Of a stretch of DNA of 64,000 nt, positions 43,782-52,219 are shown one piece after another. How positions within the stretch are numbered: the first letter of the stretch is position 1; each line of letters begins with the position of its first letter. The notes below the pieces were generated by a model. That model was not told where the DNA came from. It saw only the letters and a program-made list of their open reading frames with translations, and made no database searches. The stretch covers positions 2,356,001-2,420,000 of the forward strand of contig NZ_AP025737.1 of NCBI RefSeq assembly GCF_023734115.1, given 5' to 3'. The position numbers and the translations under genes are program-made. Source of the stretch: Herbiconiux sp. L3-i23. Its GTDB lineage: Bacteria; Actinomycetota; Actinomycetes; Actinomycetales; Microbacteriaceae.

Positions 43782-44447
43782 ATGGATCTCGAACATCTCG
43801 TGAAGCTGCATCCTCAACTGTTCCATATGGCTGTGGCCGGTAGCTGGCCAGCCATAGCGCAGCATGGGCTCCTCCCGACGCGAACCATCGTGGAGACGTC
43901 AGACCTTGGCAAGGAGGAGATGTCGGAGCTGCTCGACCAACGGCGCGCAAAGTCGGTTCGCATCCAGCACCCGCAGCTCGGCGACGTTGTCGTCCGCGAC
44001 CAGGGTCCGCTCAACTTGACGCACCTGGAGCCGAAACTCATCGATGTGACGGTGCAGGGATGGCTGAACATTCTCAATGACCGGGTTTTCTTCTGGTTGC
44101 ACCCGGACAAGCTCGCCGGGCTCTTGACAGCGCGCCGGTACCGGAGCAGTGTTCAGGACGTTTTGACGGTGGACACGAGGAGTCTGTTGAAGTCGGCGGT
44201 GGAGCGTGTTCGACTCTCGCCCATCAACTCAGGGGCTGCCCTGTATCCGAACGCGACACCCCGTGGTTCGGATACGTTCTTATCGATCGCTGACTACGAC
44301 TACGCGGCTCGGAAACGTGCCCGGGGTTCGGTGGACGCAATCGTCGAACTCGCGGTCATCGGCGGTGTCCCGGATATCGCGGACCATGTTGTCTCAGTTC
44401 GCCGAATGCGGGGATTAGAAGAACTCGGTGAATACTCACTGGGCTGA
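43782..44447 (+). CDS. Uncharacterised protein with possible ADP-ribosyltransferase-like features
   Basis: The 221-aa protein follows the fusion gene by 3 bp, so it is cotranscribed. It begins LFHMAVAGSWPAIAQHGLLP (His15 followed by a Ser-Trp-Pro and GLL turn), then RVFFWLHPDKLAGLL (101-115), DVLTVDTRSLL, RVRLSPINSG (143-151) and DAIVELAVIGGVPDIADHVV with Glu189. An early His with GLL, a mid Phe/Phe/Trp block and a late Glu followed by V-P-x-x-x-x-x-V recall DarT-type (DUF4433) ADP-ribosyltransferases. The identity is too weak to name it; the family may correspond to DUF7002. It may be an effector whose partner molecule is made by the two enzymes before it. Confidence 0.65.
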   Translation: MDLEHLVKLHPQLFHMAVAGSWPAIAQHGLLPTRTIVETSDLGKEEMSELLDQRRAKSVRIQHPQLGDVVVRDQGPLNLTHLEPKLIDVTVQGWLNILNDRVFFWLHPDKLAGLLTARRYRSSVQDVLTVDTRSLLKSAVERVRLSPINSGAALYPNATPRGSDTFLSIADYDYAARKRARGSVDAIVELAVIGGVPDIADHVVSVRRMRGLEELGEYSLG

Positions 44448-44530
44448 CACGGTCAGTTGACCTGATCCGACCGGGCAGCTGTGGGGCAAAGGCTGGCCTG
44501 CTATCGAGAGCTGCGCTCGTCCTCCCCGTC

Positions 44531-44755
44531 TTACTCCTCGAACTGCGTCGTGATGGCGGCGAGTTCCAGTTGTGCGCGTTCGAGCATCGGACGGGCGCAC
44601 TCAGAGCAATATGTCGTCGTGTCCATAGGCCCCTCGATGACCACGAGGCACAATTCGCCCTTCATGATCACGTGCTTGTTGCTGCGCCAGCACTTCCGCT
44701 TCCGACCGGCCGTTTCGGTGCTGACGTGCTTCAGGACGTTTTTCACTGCAGGCAT
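44531..44755 (-). CDS. Small four-cysteine zinc-finger-like protein, 74 aa
   Basis: The protein has Cys22 in RKCWRSNKHVI, Cys36 in GELCLVVIEG, and Cys50/Cys53 in YCSECARPML, a treble-clef-like spacing similar to PARP-type or zinc-ribbon motifs. Its ATG is directly adjacent to the helicase stop (44756), so the two are one operon. Upstream residues are basic (HVSTETAGRKRK). It could be a nucleic-acid-binding partner of the helicase. The function is unknown, and the small size makes this call less sure than the helicase. Confidence 0.62.
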   Translation of the reverse strand: MPAVKNVLKHVSTETAGRKRKCWRSNKHVIMKGELCLVVIEGPMDTTTYCSECARPMLERAQLELAAITTQFEE

Positions 44756-46810
44756 CTACTTCTCCAATTGTTGAGCGATGCGCTCGTTGAGTTCGTCGCC
44801 GATCTCGTCGAGTGACGCGTAGGCGGTCTTGAGTTCGTCGAGCGTCCAGTCCGCGCGAGAGTTAGGTGCCCTGCCCACGAACAAGTTGATCTCGCGGTTT
44901 ATCAACATCGTGATGGCCCTCGCGTTGTCCACGGGATGGAGCTTCATCGCCTTGGCGATGGTGAACGCGGCGCGCGGTTCGGCAAGGTTGACGAGAACCC
45001 GGTTCGCAACGGCCCGCGACCTGGACACAACACGCTCGCGCAGTAACTGGCGCTGGACCTGCGGTTGAACGGCGACTTCTGGTGCCGGCGATTCATCCTT
45101 GGTAGACCGGTCCGCGTATCGGGCGCGTAGCTGTTCGGCGGTGATGCCAAGCTCACGGAAGGTGAAACCGCCGGGTCCGGGTTGATTGAGCATCTGCTCG
45201 ATTACGGCATCCTCAGCAGGATCGATGAATGACTTGTTCACGAAGTGACTGAGCTGCTCGTCAGCAGCCACCGGAACGTCGAACCGATGGACGAATGACT
45301 CCTCGTCGACGCCGCGGGTCGACGAGGCGCCGGCCCCGCCATCGCCGCCTGTCCAGCCGCGCACCATCTCCTGGTCGGAGCGGTCGAGTTCTCGGAAGTC
45401 GTCCCACTGCTGCTCGTTATTCAGCCCAACGTGAGAGACGACAAACCCTTCGTTGTTTCGGCTGCCGGGGGCATTCTGCTCGACGGTGCGCATGATTCGG
45501 CCAACGAACTGGATGTACGGCGATAGGGAACGGTATGGACGGAAGATAGCGGCAACGCTCAATGGCGGGTGGTCGAAGCCCTCTCCGAGCATCTGCACCT
45601 GCACGATGACGTCGATCTGGTTGTTCCGCAGCTTCGCCAAGACGGCGGCGACCTTTGCGTTGTCCAGTCCGGAGTGGATGACCTCGGCCTGCAGTCCGGC
45701 TTCCTGGAAGATGGCACGCACTTGGTCGGCGTGGTCGATGGACATTGCGGAAGCTGCGATCTGATGCGGGAACCCTGTCGCTGACCGAAGCTGCTGGAGC
45801 TTCTCGATCGCCTTCGCTGCGATGTGGCGGTTGCATTCATCGGAGAGCGCGACGCCGCGCCGGAACCAAGCTTCTTCGTTGAGTTCGAGGATCTGTTCCA
45901 GCGTGTACGTGTCCTCGCTGCCGTTGCTGGTGAACGTAATCTCCGACGGGTAGGCCGACGCTGAGACGATGTGCTTGATGAAGCCGTTCATCATCGCCAG
46001 GGAGAAGGGGTACCGGTAGATGACGTCACCGAGGAGGTCCTTGTTGTCCGCTCGGAACGGTGTTGCCGTCAAGCTGACTACTCGGGCGTTCGGGAACGCG
46101 CGGATCACACGCTGCCAGCTCTCCGCCGCGTTGTGGTGCCCTTCGTCGACAATCACGAGGTCGAAGAAGTCTTGAGGAAACTGCGACAGCCAGCGGTCGG
46201 CGTTGCTGGCGAGCTGCTGGATGTTCGCAACGACAATGTGACTGTTGATGCAGTCGTCGAGGTTTGCCTTGGGTCCATCCACCAGCGCGGTGAACGGTCC
46301 CGCGGTGAAGCTGTCCAGGACACCGGCACGCTTCCAGAAGCATGAGGCGTTGGAGATACTGAGGTCTGCGTACAAACCTTCCCGGATGGTACGGTTCGGC
46401 GCAATGACGAGCGTCCGCTGCTGGGACAGGCCGAACGGCAGCAACGCTGCGACACCGGTCTTGCCGCACCCCACTGGCAGTTGAATGATCGCCGGCGAGT
46501 TCGACGTGGCGAAGTGCTCCATGGCGGCACGGTGCGCTTCGACCTGCGGTTCCCGCAGACGTGGGTTGCCGTTGATGCTCGGTTCAGCGTCATGGAAGAA
46601 CCCGGCGACGATGTCCTTCCCGGTCGCGGCTGACCCGTACTCGAGCCGGAAGGGTTCCAGGTCCGCGATGCGGTAGTAGCGGTATTTGCTCCCAGGTCGC
46701 CGTACCGCCGCCAGCGTCCCTGCCGCATCCCATCGTCGAAGAGTCGCCGCGGAGACTCCCACGTATACCGCAGCTTGAGCGATCGTCATGTAGTCCTCAT
46801 AGTTGGCCAT
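44756..46810 (-). CDS. MerR-type HTH domain fused to SF2 DEAD/DEAH helicase
   Basis: The 684-aa protein begins with an excisionase/MerR-type HTH (YMTIAQAAVYVGVSAATLRR, then WDAAGTLAAVRRPG). A superfamily 2 helicase follows, with Walker A LPVGCGKTG (111-119), motif II VDEGHH (221-226), motif III LTATPF and motif VI QFVGRIMR. A C-terminal region with two predicted helical domains has no recognisable nuclease. The HTH probably recruits the motor to specific DNA. Similar Res/UvrB-like helicases are common in restriction and phage-defence islands. It converges with the MazG-PurZ operon and is coupled to the four-cysteine protein. Confidence 0.85.
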   Translation of the reverse strand: MANYEDYMTIAQAAVYVGVSAATLRRWDAAGTLAAVRRPGSKYRYYRIADLEPFRLEYGSAATGKDIVAGFFHDAEPSINGNPRLREPQVEAHRAAMEHFATSNSPAIIQLPVGCGKTGVAALLPFGLSQQRTLVIAPNRTIREGLYADLSISNASCFWKRAGVLDSFTAGPFTALVDGPKANLDDCINSHIVVANIQQLASNADRWLSQFPQDFFDLVIVDEGHHNAAESWQRVIRAFPNARVVSLTATPFRADNKDLLGDVIYRYPFSLAMMNGFIKHIVSASAYPSEITFTSNGSEDTYTLEQILELNEEAWFRRGVALSDECNRHIAAKAIEKLQQLRSATGFPHQIAASAMSIDHADQVRAIFQEAGLQAEVIHSGLDNAKVAAVLAKLRNNQIDVIVQVQMLGEGFDHPPLSVAAIFRPYRSLSPYIQFVGRIMRTVEQNAPGSRNNEGFVVSHVGLNNEQQWDDFRELDRSDQEMVRGWTGGDGGAGASSTRGVDEESFVHRFDVPVAADEQLSHFVNKSFIDPAEDAVIEQMLNQPGPGGFTFRELGITAEQLRARYADRSTKDESPAPEVAVQPQVQRQLLRERVVSRSRAVANRVLVNLAEPRAAFTIAKAMKLHPVDNARAITMLINREINLFVGRAPNSRADWTLDELKTAYASLDEIGDELNERIAQQLEK

Positions 46811-47189
46811 ACGCCTGAGCCTACCGCAAGTCCGTCAACCTTACTCAACTGTGCCGCCGGCATGTCGCCGCAGGTGATATTGGGCAAGGTTTTCATCAGC
46901 GGGCGCCGGTCCTTTGGCGCGGCCGCATAAGAATGGTTGGTAAAGTCCGCGAGGCCGTCGCTCTCGGCTTGCCCGAAGGCAGCTGCATCAAGGAACGCGC
47001 CACGGAAGAGCGGGTCATTTTCGGGGGCGGCGGGCGCTCATTTCTTCGGTACTCGTCGCCGCGCGAGTCAATCTGGTCGGCCGGAACCCAGATCAGTGGT
47101 CTTGCTGGGTCACCACAACGATCACTGCCTGCATGTAGCCGAGATCTTGCACATACGCTGAAGGAATTCAGCGGGGGTGATGGGCAGTG
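46811..47189 (+). other. 379-bp intergenic region with no supported gene
   Basis: The region joins the helicase 5' end to the GntR gene. A plus-strand frame at 46933-47190 (85 aa) starts with MVGKVREAVALGLPEGSC but loses protein-like character after about 50 residues and has no Shine-Dalgarno sequence. It may be the relic of a gene lost at the island boundary. The GntR control site lies at its end. Confidence 0.4.
47154..47173 (+). promoter_or_regulatory. -10 box within a palindrome upstream of GntR
   Basis: CGCTGAA-GGAA-TTCAGCG (47156-47173) is a perfect 7-bp inverted repeat, and a TACGCT -10 box (47154-47159) overlaps its left arm. The arrangement suits autorepression by the GntR protein, whose start lies 16 bp further on. 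Confidence 0.5.
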
Positions 47190-47882
47190 ATGGACAGCGA
47201 AAGGGCGCAGAGTGCGCACGAGCGGGTGCTCGCCGAGCTGCGCCGTTCGATCGTCAGCGGTGAGCTGGCCGCGGACAGTCAGCACTCCATCTACGGCCTC
47301 GCCGACCGCTTCGGTGTCTCGCGCACGCCCGTCCGCGAGGCGGTGTTGAAGCTCGCCGACGCCGGGATGGTGACGATCGACCGCAATCGGGGCATCCGCA
47401 TCCGAGGGCTCTCGGTGCGCGACATTCGCGAGATCTTCGACCTGCGTCTGCTGCTCGAAGTCCCCGGTGCCGCGCTCGCTGCCCGCCACGGAGATGCCGG
47501 TCTCTCCGAACGGCTCCGCGAGCACCTCGCCCGCATGCGCGATGCCATCACCGGTGACGACCTCGCCGCCTTCGCCCAGCACGACCGCGCTCTGCACACC
47601 GAGATCGCCGAGGTGGCCGACAACAGCCGGTTGACCCGTCAGCTCGGCGCACTGCGCGACGCGACCCAGGCGATGGGCGCGTCGACGATGAATCAGACCC
47701 GCGGACTCGATCAGATCGAGCGCGAGCACGTCCCCATCATCGACGCCATCGAGCGCGGGGACGAGAAGGCTGCGGCCTCGGCAATGCGCGAGCACCTGGT
47801 CGAGACGGCACGCATCCTCATGACCCAGATCGCCGCCGTCACCGGCGAGGAACTCCCCGACCCGTGGCCCCGCGAAGGCTAA
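47190..47882 (+). CDS. GntR/FadR-family transcriptional regulator with FCD domain
   Basis: The 230-aa protein has an N-terminal winged helix (YGLADRFGVSRTPVREAVLK, with LADAGMVTIDRNRGIRIRG) and an all-alpha FCD effector domain (EIFDLRLLLEVPGAALAAR, then FAQHDRALHTEIAEVADNSR, and EHVPIIDAIERGDEKAAASA). The FCD His and Asp residues that bind metal and a carboxylate ligand are present (DRALHTEI, REHLVET). It starts at ATG 47190; the GTG at 47187 is alternative. It lies next to the aldehyde dehydrogenase/2-hydroxyacid dehydrogenase pair and probably controls it in response to an organic acid. Confidence 0.88.
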   Translation: MDSERAQSAHERVLAELRRSIVSGELAADSQHSIYGLADRFGVSRTPVREAVLKLADAGMVTIDRNRGIRIRGLSVRDIREIFDLRLLLEVPGAALAARHGDAGLSERLREHLARMRDAITGDDLAAFAQHDRALHTEIAEVADNSRLTRQLGALRDATQAMGASTMNQTRGLDQIEREHVPIIDAIERGDEKAAASAMREHLVETARILMTQIAAVTGEELPDPWPREG

Positions 47883-47901
47883 ACGGTTTAGCTGCCCCGA
47901 T

Positions 47902-49356
47902 TCAGGGGCGCACGTAGGAAGTCTTGATCTGGGTGAAGAACTGCCGGGCCGCCGTGCCCTGCTCTCGCGGCCCGAAGCTCGAGCCCTTGCGTCCGCCGAA
48001 CGACACGTGCGGGTCGACACCCGCCGTGGGCAGGTTCACCATCACCATGCCAGTGTCGGCGCGGCGCTGGAAGTCCGTCGCATGGGACAGCGACGTGGTG
48101 CAGATACCCGACACGAGACCGAACTCGCTGTCGTTCGTCACGGCGAGGGCTTCCTCGTAGTCGCCGACGCGGATGACGCCCGCGACCGGTCCGAAGATCT
48201 CCTCACGGTTGAACGCCGCCTGCGCGTCGCCGCCCACCACGAGCGCCGGTGAGAGGAAGTGCCCATCGGTCGGGCGCTCGAGCAGCTCGCCGCCGATCAC
48301 CTCGACGCCCGCGCTGCCGCGGGCGAGGTCGAGGTAGCCGAGGTCGATGTCGAGTTGCGATTGGCTGACCACCGGTCCGATCGTCGTCGCCGTGTCGAGA
48401 GCGTTGCCGACGACCTCGCGGCGCATCGCCTCGGCCATGCGGGCGACGAACTCGTCGTGCACGGCGTCCTCGACGACGATCCGCGACGACGCGGTGCAGC
48501 GCTGACCCGTCTGGTAGTAGGCGCCGTTCACCGCGCAGTCGACCGCGATGTCGAGATCGGCGTCCGCGAGCACGACGAGCGCGTTCTTTCCGCCCATCTC
48601 GAGCTGCACGCGCGCGAGACGGTCGGTCGCTCCCTGGGCGACGCGGCGCCCGACGACCTGCGAGCCGGTGAAGGTGACCGCATCGATGCCCGGGTGCTTC
48701 ACGAGGGCGTCGCCGACGACGGATCCCGAACCGGTGACGACGTTGAAGACGCCGGGCGGGAAGCCGACCCGGTCGAGGATCTCGGCGAGCGCCAGCGCCA
48801 TGCCTGACACGATCTCGGCGGGCTTCAGCACGACGGTGTTGCCGAAGGCCAGGGCGGGTGCGGCTTTCCAGGTGGGGATCGCGATCGGGAAGTTCCAGGG
48901 CGAGATGATACCCACCACACCGACGGGCTCATACCGGGTGCCGACCTCGACGCCGGGGCGCACCGAGTCCTGCAAATCACCGGTGACCCGCAGGGCCTCG
49001 CCGCTGAAGAAGCGGAACAGCTGGCTGGCGCGGATCACCTCGGCGCGTGCATCGCCGATGGCCTTGCCCTCCTCGCGGGCGAGCAGGGTCGCGAGGCGGT
49101 CGGCTTCTGCCGCGATGGTCGCCGCGACGCCTTCGAGCAAGTCCGCGCGGCGCTGCGGCGACGCGGTACGCCACCCGGGCGCTGCGGCGTGCGCGGCGGA
49201 GACGGCCTCGTCGAGGTGCGCCGCCTCGGCCATCGCGAAGCGGCCGATGACGTCGTCGCGGTCGGACGGGCTCCGGCGCTCGCTCCGGTCACCGGTGCTC
49301 ACCCAGCGGCCGTCGATGTAGAGGTCTGCCTTATCGCCATCGATAGTGTTCACCAC
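47902..49356 (-). CDS. Aldehyde dehydrogenase, 2-oxoglutarate-semialdehyde-dehydrogenase-like
   Basis: The 484-aa NAD(P)-dependent enzyme has VVGIISPWNFPIAIPTWKAA, VTFTGSQVVGRRVAQGATDR, the catalytic Glu in QLEMGGKNALVVL and the catalytic Cys in YYQTGQRCTASSRIVVEDAV. The closest match in my memory is the ketoglutarate semialdehyde dehydrogenase group, used in pentose, glucarate and hydroxyproline breakdown. The start GTG 49356 lies 7 nt after TACTCT in the shared palindromic region. It converges with the GntR gene and diverges from the FAD/Fe-S dehydrogenase. Oxidation of a semialdehyde of a C4-C6 acid is the natural inference. Confidence 0.87.
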   Translation of the reverse strand: MVNTIDGDKADLYIDGRWVSTGDRSERRSPSDRDDVIGRFAMAEAAHLDEAVSAAHAAAPGWRTASPQRRADLLEGVAATIAAEADRLATLLAREEGKAIGDARAEVIRASQLFRFFSGEALRVTGDLQDSVRPGVEVGTRYEPVGVVGIISPWNFPIAIPTWKAAPALAFGNTVVLKPAEIVSGMALALAEILDRVGFPPGVFNVVTGSGSVVGDALVKHPGIDAVTFTGSQVVGRRVAQGATDRLARVQLEMGGKNALVVLADADLDIAVDCAVNGAYYQTGQRCTASSRIVVEDAVHDEFVARMAEAMRREVVGNALDTATTIGPVVSQSQLDIDLGYLDLARGSAGVEVIGGELLERPTDGHFLSPALVVGGDAQAAFNREEIFGPVAGVIRVGDYEEALAVTNDSEFGLVSGICTTSLSHATDFQRRADTGMVMVNLPTAGVDPHVSFGGRKGSSFGPREQGTAARQFFTQIKTSYVRP

Positions 49357-49363
49357 AGTCGCG

Positions 49364-49412
49364 AGAGTAGCATGCTACTCGATGTCGCAAAGTAGCATGT
49401 TAGTCGAGTCGG
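49364..49412. promoter_or_regulatory. Divergent control region with two FadR-type operators
   Basis: GAGTAGCATGCTACTC (49365-49380) is a perfect 16-bp palindrome, and AGTAGCATGTTAGT (49391-49404) is a near copy 25 bp on. The first covers the -10 of the aldehyde dehydrogenase (TACTCT, minus strand, 49364-49369). The second falls within the first codons of the opposite gene. GntR-family factors with FCD domains bind short palindromes of this size. Confidence 0.65.
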
Positions 49413-52216
49413 GTACCGACGCCCTGGCCCAGCTGGCCGCCCGCGGAATCGAGTTCGACGCCTCTCGTCGTCGGCTCGCCGAGTACTCGAGCGACGCCTC
49501 CAACTACCGGCTGATCCCCACCGCCGTCGTCTTCCCGAGGCACGCCGACGAAGTCGCCGAACTCGTCGACATCGCCCACCGCACCGGCGTCCCCGTCACG
49601 CCGCGCGGCGGCGGCACATCGGTCGCCGGCAACGCGGTCGGACGTGGTCTGGTGCTCGACTTCTCGCGACACATGACGGCGATCCACTCCGTCGACGCCG
49701 AGTCGGCGACCGCCGTCGTCGACCCGGGAGTCGTGCAGAGCGATCTGCAGCGCGCCGCTGCCGGCCTTGGGCTGCGCTTCGGACCCGACCCCTCGACCGC
49801 TGACCGGTGCACCATCGGCGGCATGATCGGCAACAACGCGTGCGGCCCCCGAACCCTGCGCTTCGGGCGCACGGCCGACAACGTCCGCTCGATCGATCTC
49901 GTCGACGGACGCGGTCGACTGCGCACCGCGGGCGCCGGACTGCTCGACTCGTCGCTCGAATCGCTCGTGCGATCGAACCTCGCGACCCTGCGCACCGAGT
50001 TCGGCGGATTCTCGCGCCAGGTCTCGGGGTACTCGCTCGAACACCTCCTGCCCGAGAACGGCCGCGACCTCGCCAAGGCGTTCGTCGGCACCGAGGGCAC
50101 GTGGGGCATCACGACCCGGGCCACGGTGAGCCTCGTTCCTCTGCCCGTCGCCCCGATCCTCGTCGTGCTCGGATACTCGGACATGATCGCCGCCGCGGGC
50201 GCGGTACAGCGCCTTCTCCCCCACCGGCCCCTCGCCCTCGAGGGCATGGACTCCCGGCTCGTCGACGCTGTTCGCGCGCTGCGGGGACCGAGCGCGGTGC
50301 CCGAACTCCCCCGCGGCGGCGGCTGGCTCTTCGTCGAGATGGACGGGGTCGACGCCCGGGCCGACGCCGCGGCGCTGGTCCGCGACGCCGGCGCACTCGA
50401 CTCCCGCGTGGTCGACGGCGCCGCCGCCCGTGCGCTCTGGCGGGCGCGCGCCGACGGGGTCGGTCTCGCCGGCCGCACCTCGACCGGACGGCAGGCGTGG
50501 CCGGGGGTCGAAGACGCCGCCGTGCCGCCGGAGAACCTCGGCGACTACCTGCGAGAGTTCGACGAGCTGGTCGCGTCGTACGGCATGGAGGGCATGCCCT
50601 ATGGGCACTTCGGCGACGGCTGCATCCACGTGCGTCTCGACATCCCGCTCGAGCACGATGGGCGCGTGCTCGGCGAGTTCATGCACGACGCCGCACGACT
50701 GATCACCCGGCACGGCGGCTCCCTGTCGGGCGAGCACGGCGACGGCCGCGCGCGCAGCGAACTGCTGCCGTACATGTACTCCCCCGACGCCCTCGCGCTG
50801 ATGGCCGCGGTGAAGCACGAGTTCGACCCCGACGACCTGCTGAACCCCGGCGTCGTCGTCGACCCGGAGCCGCTGACCGCGTCGCTGCGTCGCCCGGCGG
50901 CGGGGCCGGTGCCCGTCGCTCTCGGTTTCGCGTTCGCGCACGACGCCGGCGACCTCACGATGGCGGCGCACCGCTGCGTCGGAGTGGGACGCTGCCGAGC
51001 CGACACATCCTCGGCCGGCGGGTTCATGTGCCCCTCCTACCAGGCGACGAAGGACGAGAAGGACTCCACCCGCGGCCGCGCTCGGGTGCTGCAGGAGGTG
51101 ATCAACGGCAGTTTCATCGGCGGCTGGGACTCCCCCGAGCTCGCCGAGTCGCTCGACCTCTGCCTCTCGTGCAAGGCCTGCTCGAACGACTGCCCGGCGG
51201 GCGTCGACATGGCGGCGATGAAGTCCGAGGTGCTGCACCGTCGGTTCCGCGGCAAGCTGCGGCCGATCTCGCACTACACGCTCGGCTGGATGCCCCGATG
51301 GGCTCGGCTCGCCACGTCATTCTCACGGCCGCTCAACGCGCTGCTGTCGATCCGCCCGCTCGAGCGGCTCGTTCTGCGGGCGGGCGGCATGGACTCGCGG
51401 CGGAGCATCCCCCGGTTCGCGACGAAGCGGTTCTCCTCCGCGCACCGGCGTCGCGCCGGCGGGGCGGCGACAGGGACGAAGCGGGTGCTGCTCTGGGCCG
51501 ACACCTTCTCCGACAACTTCTCACCCGAGATCGGGCACGCGGCCGTCCGCGTCCTCGAAGGCGCAGGCTTCCGGGTGGGTGTCCCGTCCTCGTCCGCGTG
51601 CTGCGGCCTGACCTGGATCACCACAGGACAGCTCGACGGGGCCAAGCGCCGACTCTCCGACCTGCTCGACCTGTTCTACCCCGCCGCGGCGGACGGCATC
51701 CCGATCGTCGGGCTCGAGCCCTCCTGCACAGCGGTGCTCCGCGGTGACCTCCTCGAACTGCTCCCCGACGACCCCCGCGCACCGGTCGTCGCCGCTGCCG
51801 CCACGACCCTCGCCGAGCTGCTGACGGCGACCGACGACTGGGAGGGCCCCGACCTCACCGGCGTCGACGTGCTGGCGCAGCCGCACTGCCACCAGCACTC
51901 CGTCATGGGCTTCGACACCGACGCCGCGCTGCTGCGCGGGCTCGGCGCCGAACTCGACGTCATCTCGGGCTGCTGCGGCCTCGCCGGCAACTTCGGCATG
52001 GAGAAGGGCCACTACGAGACGTCGGTCGCGGTCGCCGAGAATGCGCTGCTTCCGGCGCTGCGGGCCGCGCCGACCACGACAATCGTTCTTGCCGACGGAC
52101 TCTCGTGCCGAACGCAGGCGTCGCAACTCGGTGGGCGCAGCCCGATGCACCTCGCCGAGCTCCTCGACCCGCAGCGGTCCGCGGGAGGAGCAGGGCGCGC
52201 GGCGAAGGTCGGCTGA
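49382..52216 (+). CDS. FAD-linked D-2-hydroxyacid dehydrogenase fused to Fe-S/CCG domains
   Basis: The 944-aa protein joins a VAO-type FAD domain (PRGGGTSVAGNAVGRGLVLD, YGHFGDGCIHVRLDIP, GGSLSGEHGDGRARSELLPY) to a 4Fe-4S region (CLSCKACSNDCPAGVDMAAM) and a CCG domain with SSACCGLTW, QPHCHQHSVMGFD and ISGCCGLAGNFG. A further Cys-rich patch (CVGVGRCRADTSSAGGFMCP) precedes it. This is the layout of D-2-hydroxyglutarate or glycolate dehydrogenase fusions that feed electrons into the respiratory chain. ATG 49382 is used; the downstream ATG at 49397 is also possible. It diverges from the aldehyde dehydrogenase, and both are probably under the GntR. Confidence 0.88.
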   Translation: MSQSSMLVESGTDALAQLAARGIEFDASRRRLAEYSSDASNYRLIPTAVVFPRHADEVAELVDIAHRTGVPVTPRGGGTSVAGNAVGRGLVLDFSRHMTAIHSVDAESATAVVDPGVVQSDLQRAAAGLGLRFGPDPSTADRCTIGGMIGNNACGPRTLRFGRTADNVRSIDLVDGRGRLRTAGAGLLDSSLESLVRSNLATLRTEFGGFSRQVSGYSLEHLLPENGRDLAKAFVGTEGTWGITTRATVSLVPLPVAPILVVLGYSDMIAAAGAVQRLLPHRPLALEGMDSRLVDAVRALRGPSAVPELPRGGGWLFVEMDGVDARADAAALVRDAGALDSRVVDGAAARALWRARADGVGLAGRTSTGRQAWPGVEDAAVPPENLGDYLREFDELVASYGMEGMPYGHFGDGCIHVRLDIPLEHDGRVLGEFMHDAARLITRHGGSLSGEHGDGRARSELLPYMYSPDALALMAAVKHEFDPDDLLNPGVVVDPEPLTASLRRPAAGPVPVALGFAFAHDAGDLTMAAHRCVGVGRCRADTSSAGGFMCPSYQATKDEKDSTRGRARVLQEVINGSFIGGWDSPELAESLDLCLSCKACSNDCPAGVDMAAMKSEVLHRRFRGKLRPISHYTLGWMPRWARLATSFSRPLNALLSIRPLERLVLRAGGMDSRRSIPRFATKRFSSAHRRRAGGAATGTKRVLLWADTFSDNFSPEIGHAAVRVLEGAGFRVGVPSSSACCGLTWITTGQLDGAKRRLSDLLDLFYPAAADGIPIVGLEPSCTAVLRGDLLELLPDDPRAPVVAAAATTLAELLTATDDWEGPDLTGVDVLAQPHCHQHSVMGFDTDAALLRGLGAELDVISGCCGLAGNFGMEKGHYETSVAVAENALLPALRAAPTTTIVLADGLSCRTQASQLGGRSPMHLAELLDPQRSAGGAGRAAKVG

Positions 52217-52219
52217 GCG

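Noticed and set aside
41122-46810. Prophage containing the PurZ-like gene
   Set aside because: No capsid, terminase, portal, tail, integrase or lysis gene is visible within the island or its flanks.
46933-47190. 85-aa plus-strand frame upstream of GntR
   Set aside because: Protein-like only at its start, no ribosome-binding site, and it ends in the GntR control region; kept only as a possible gene relic.
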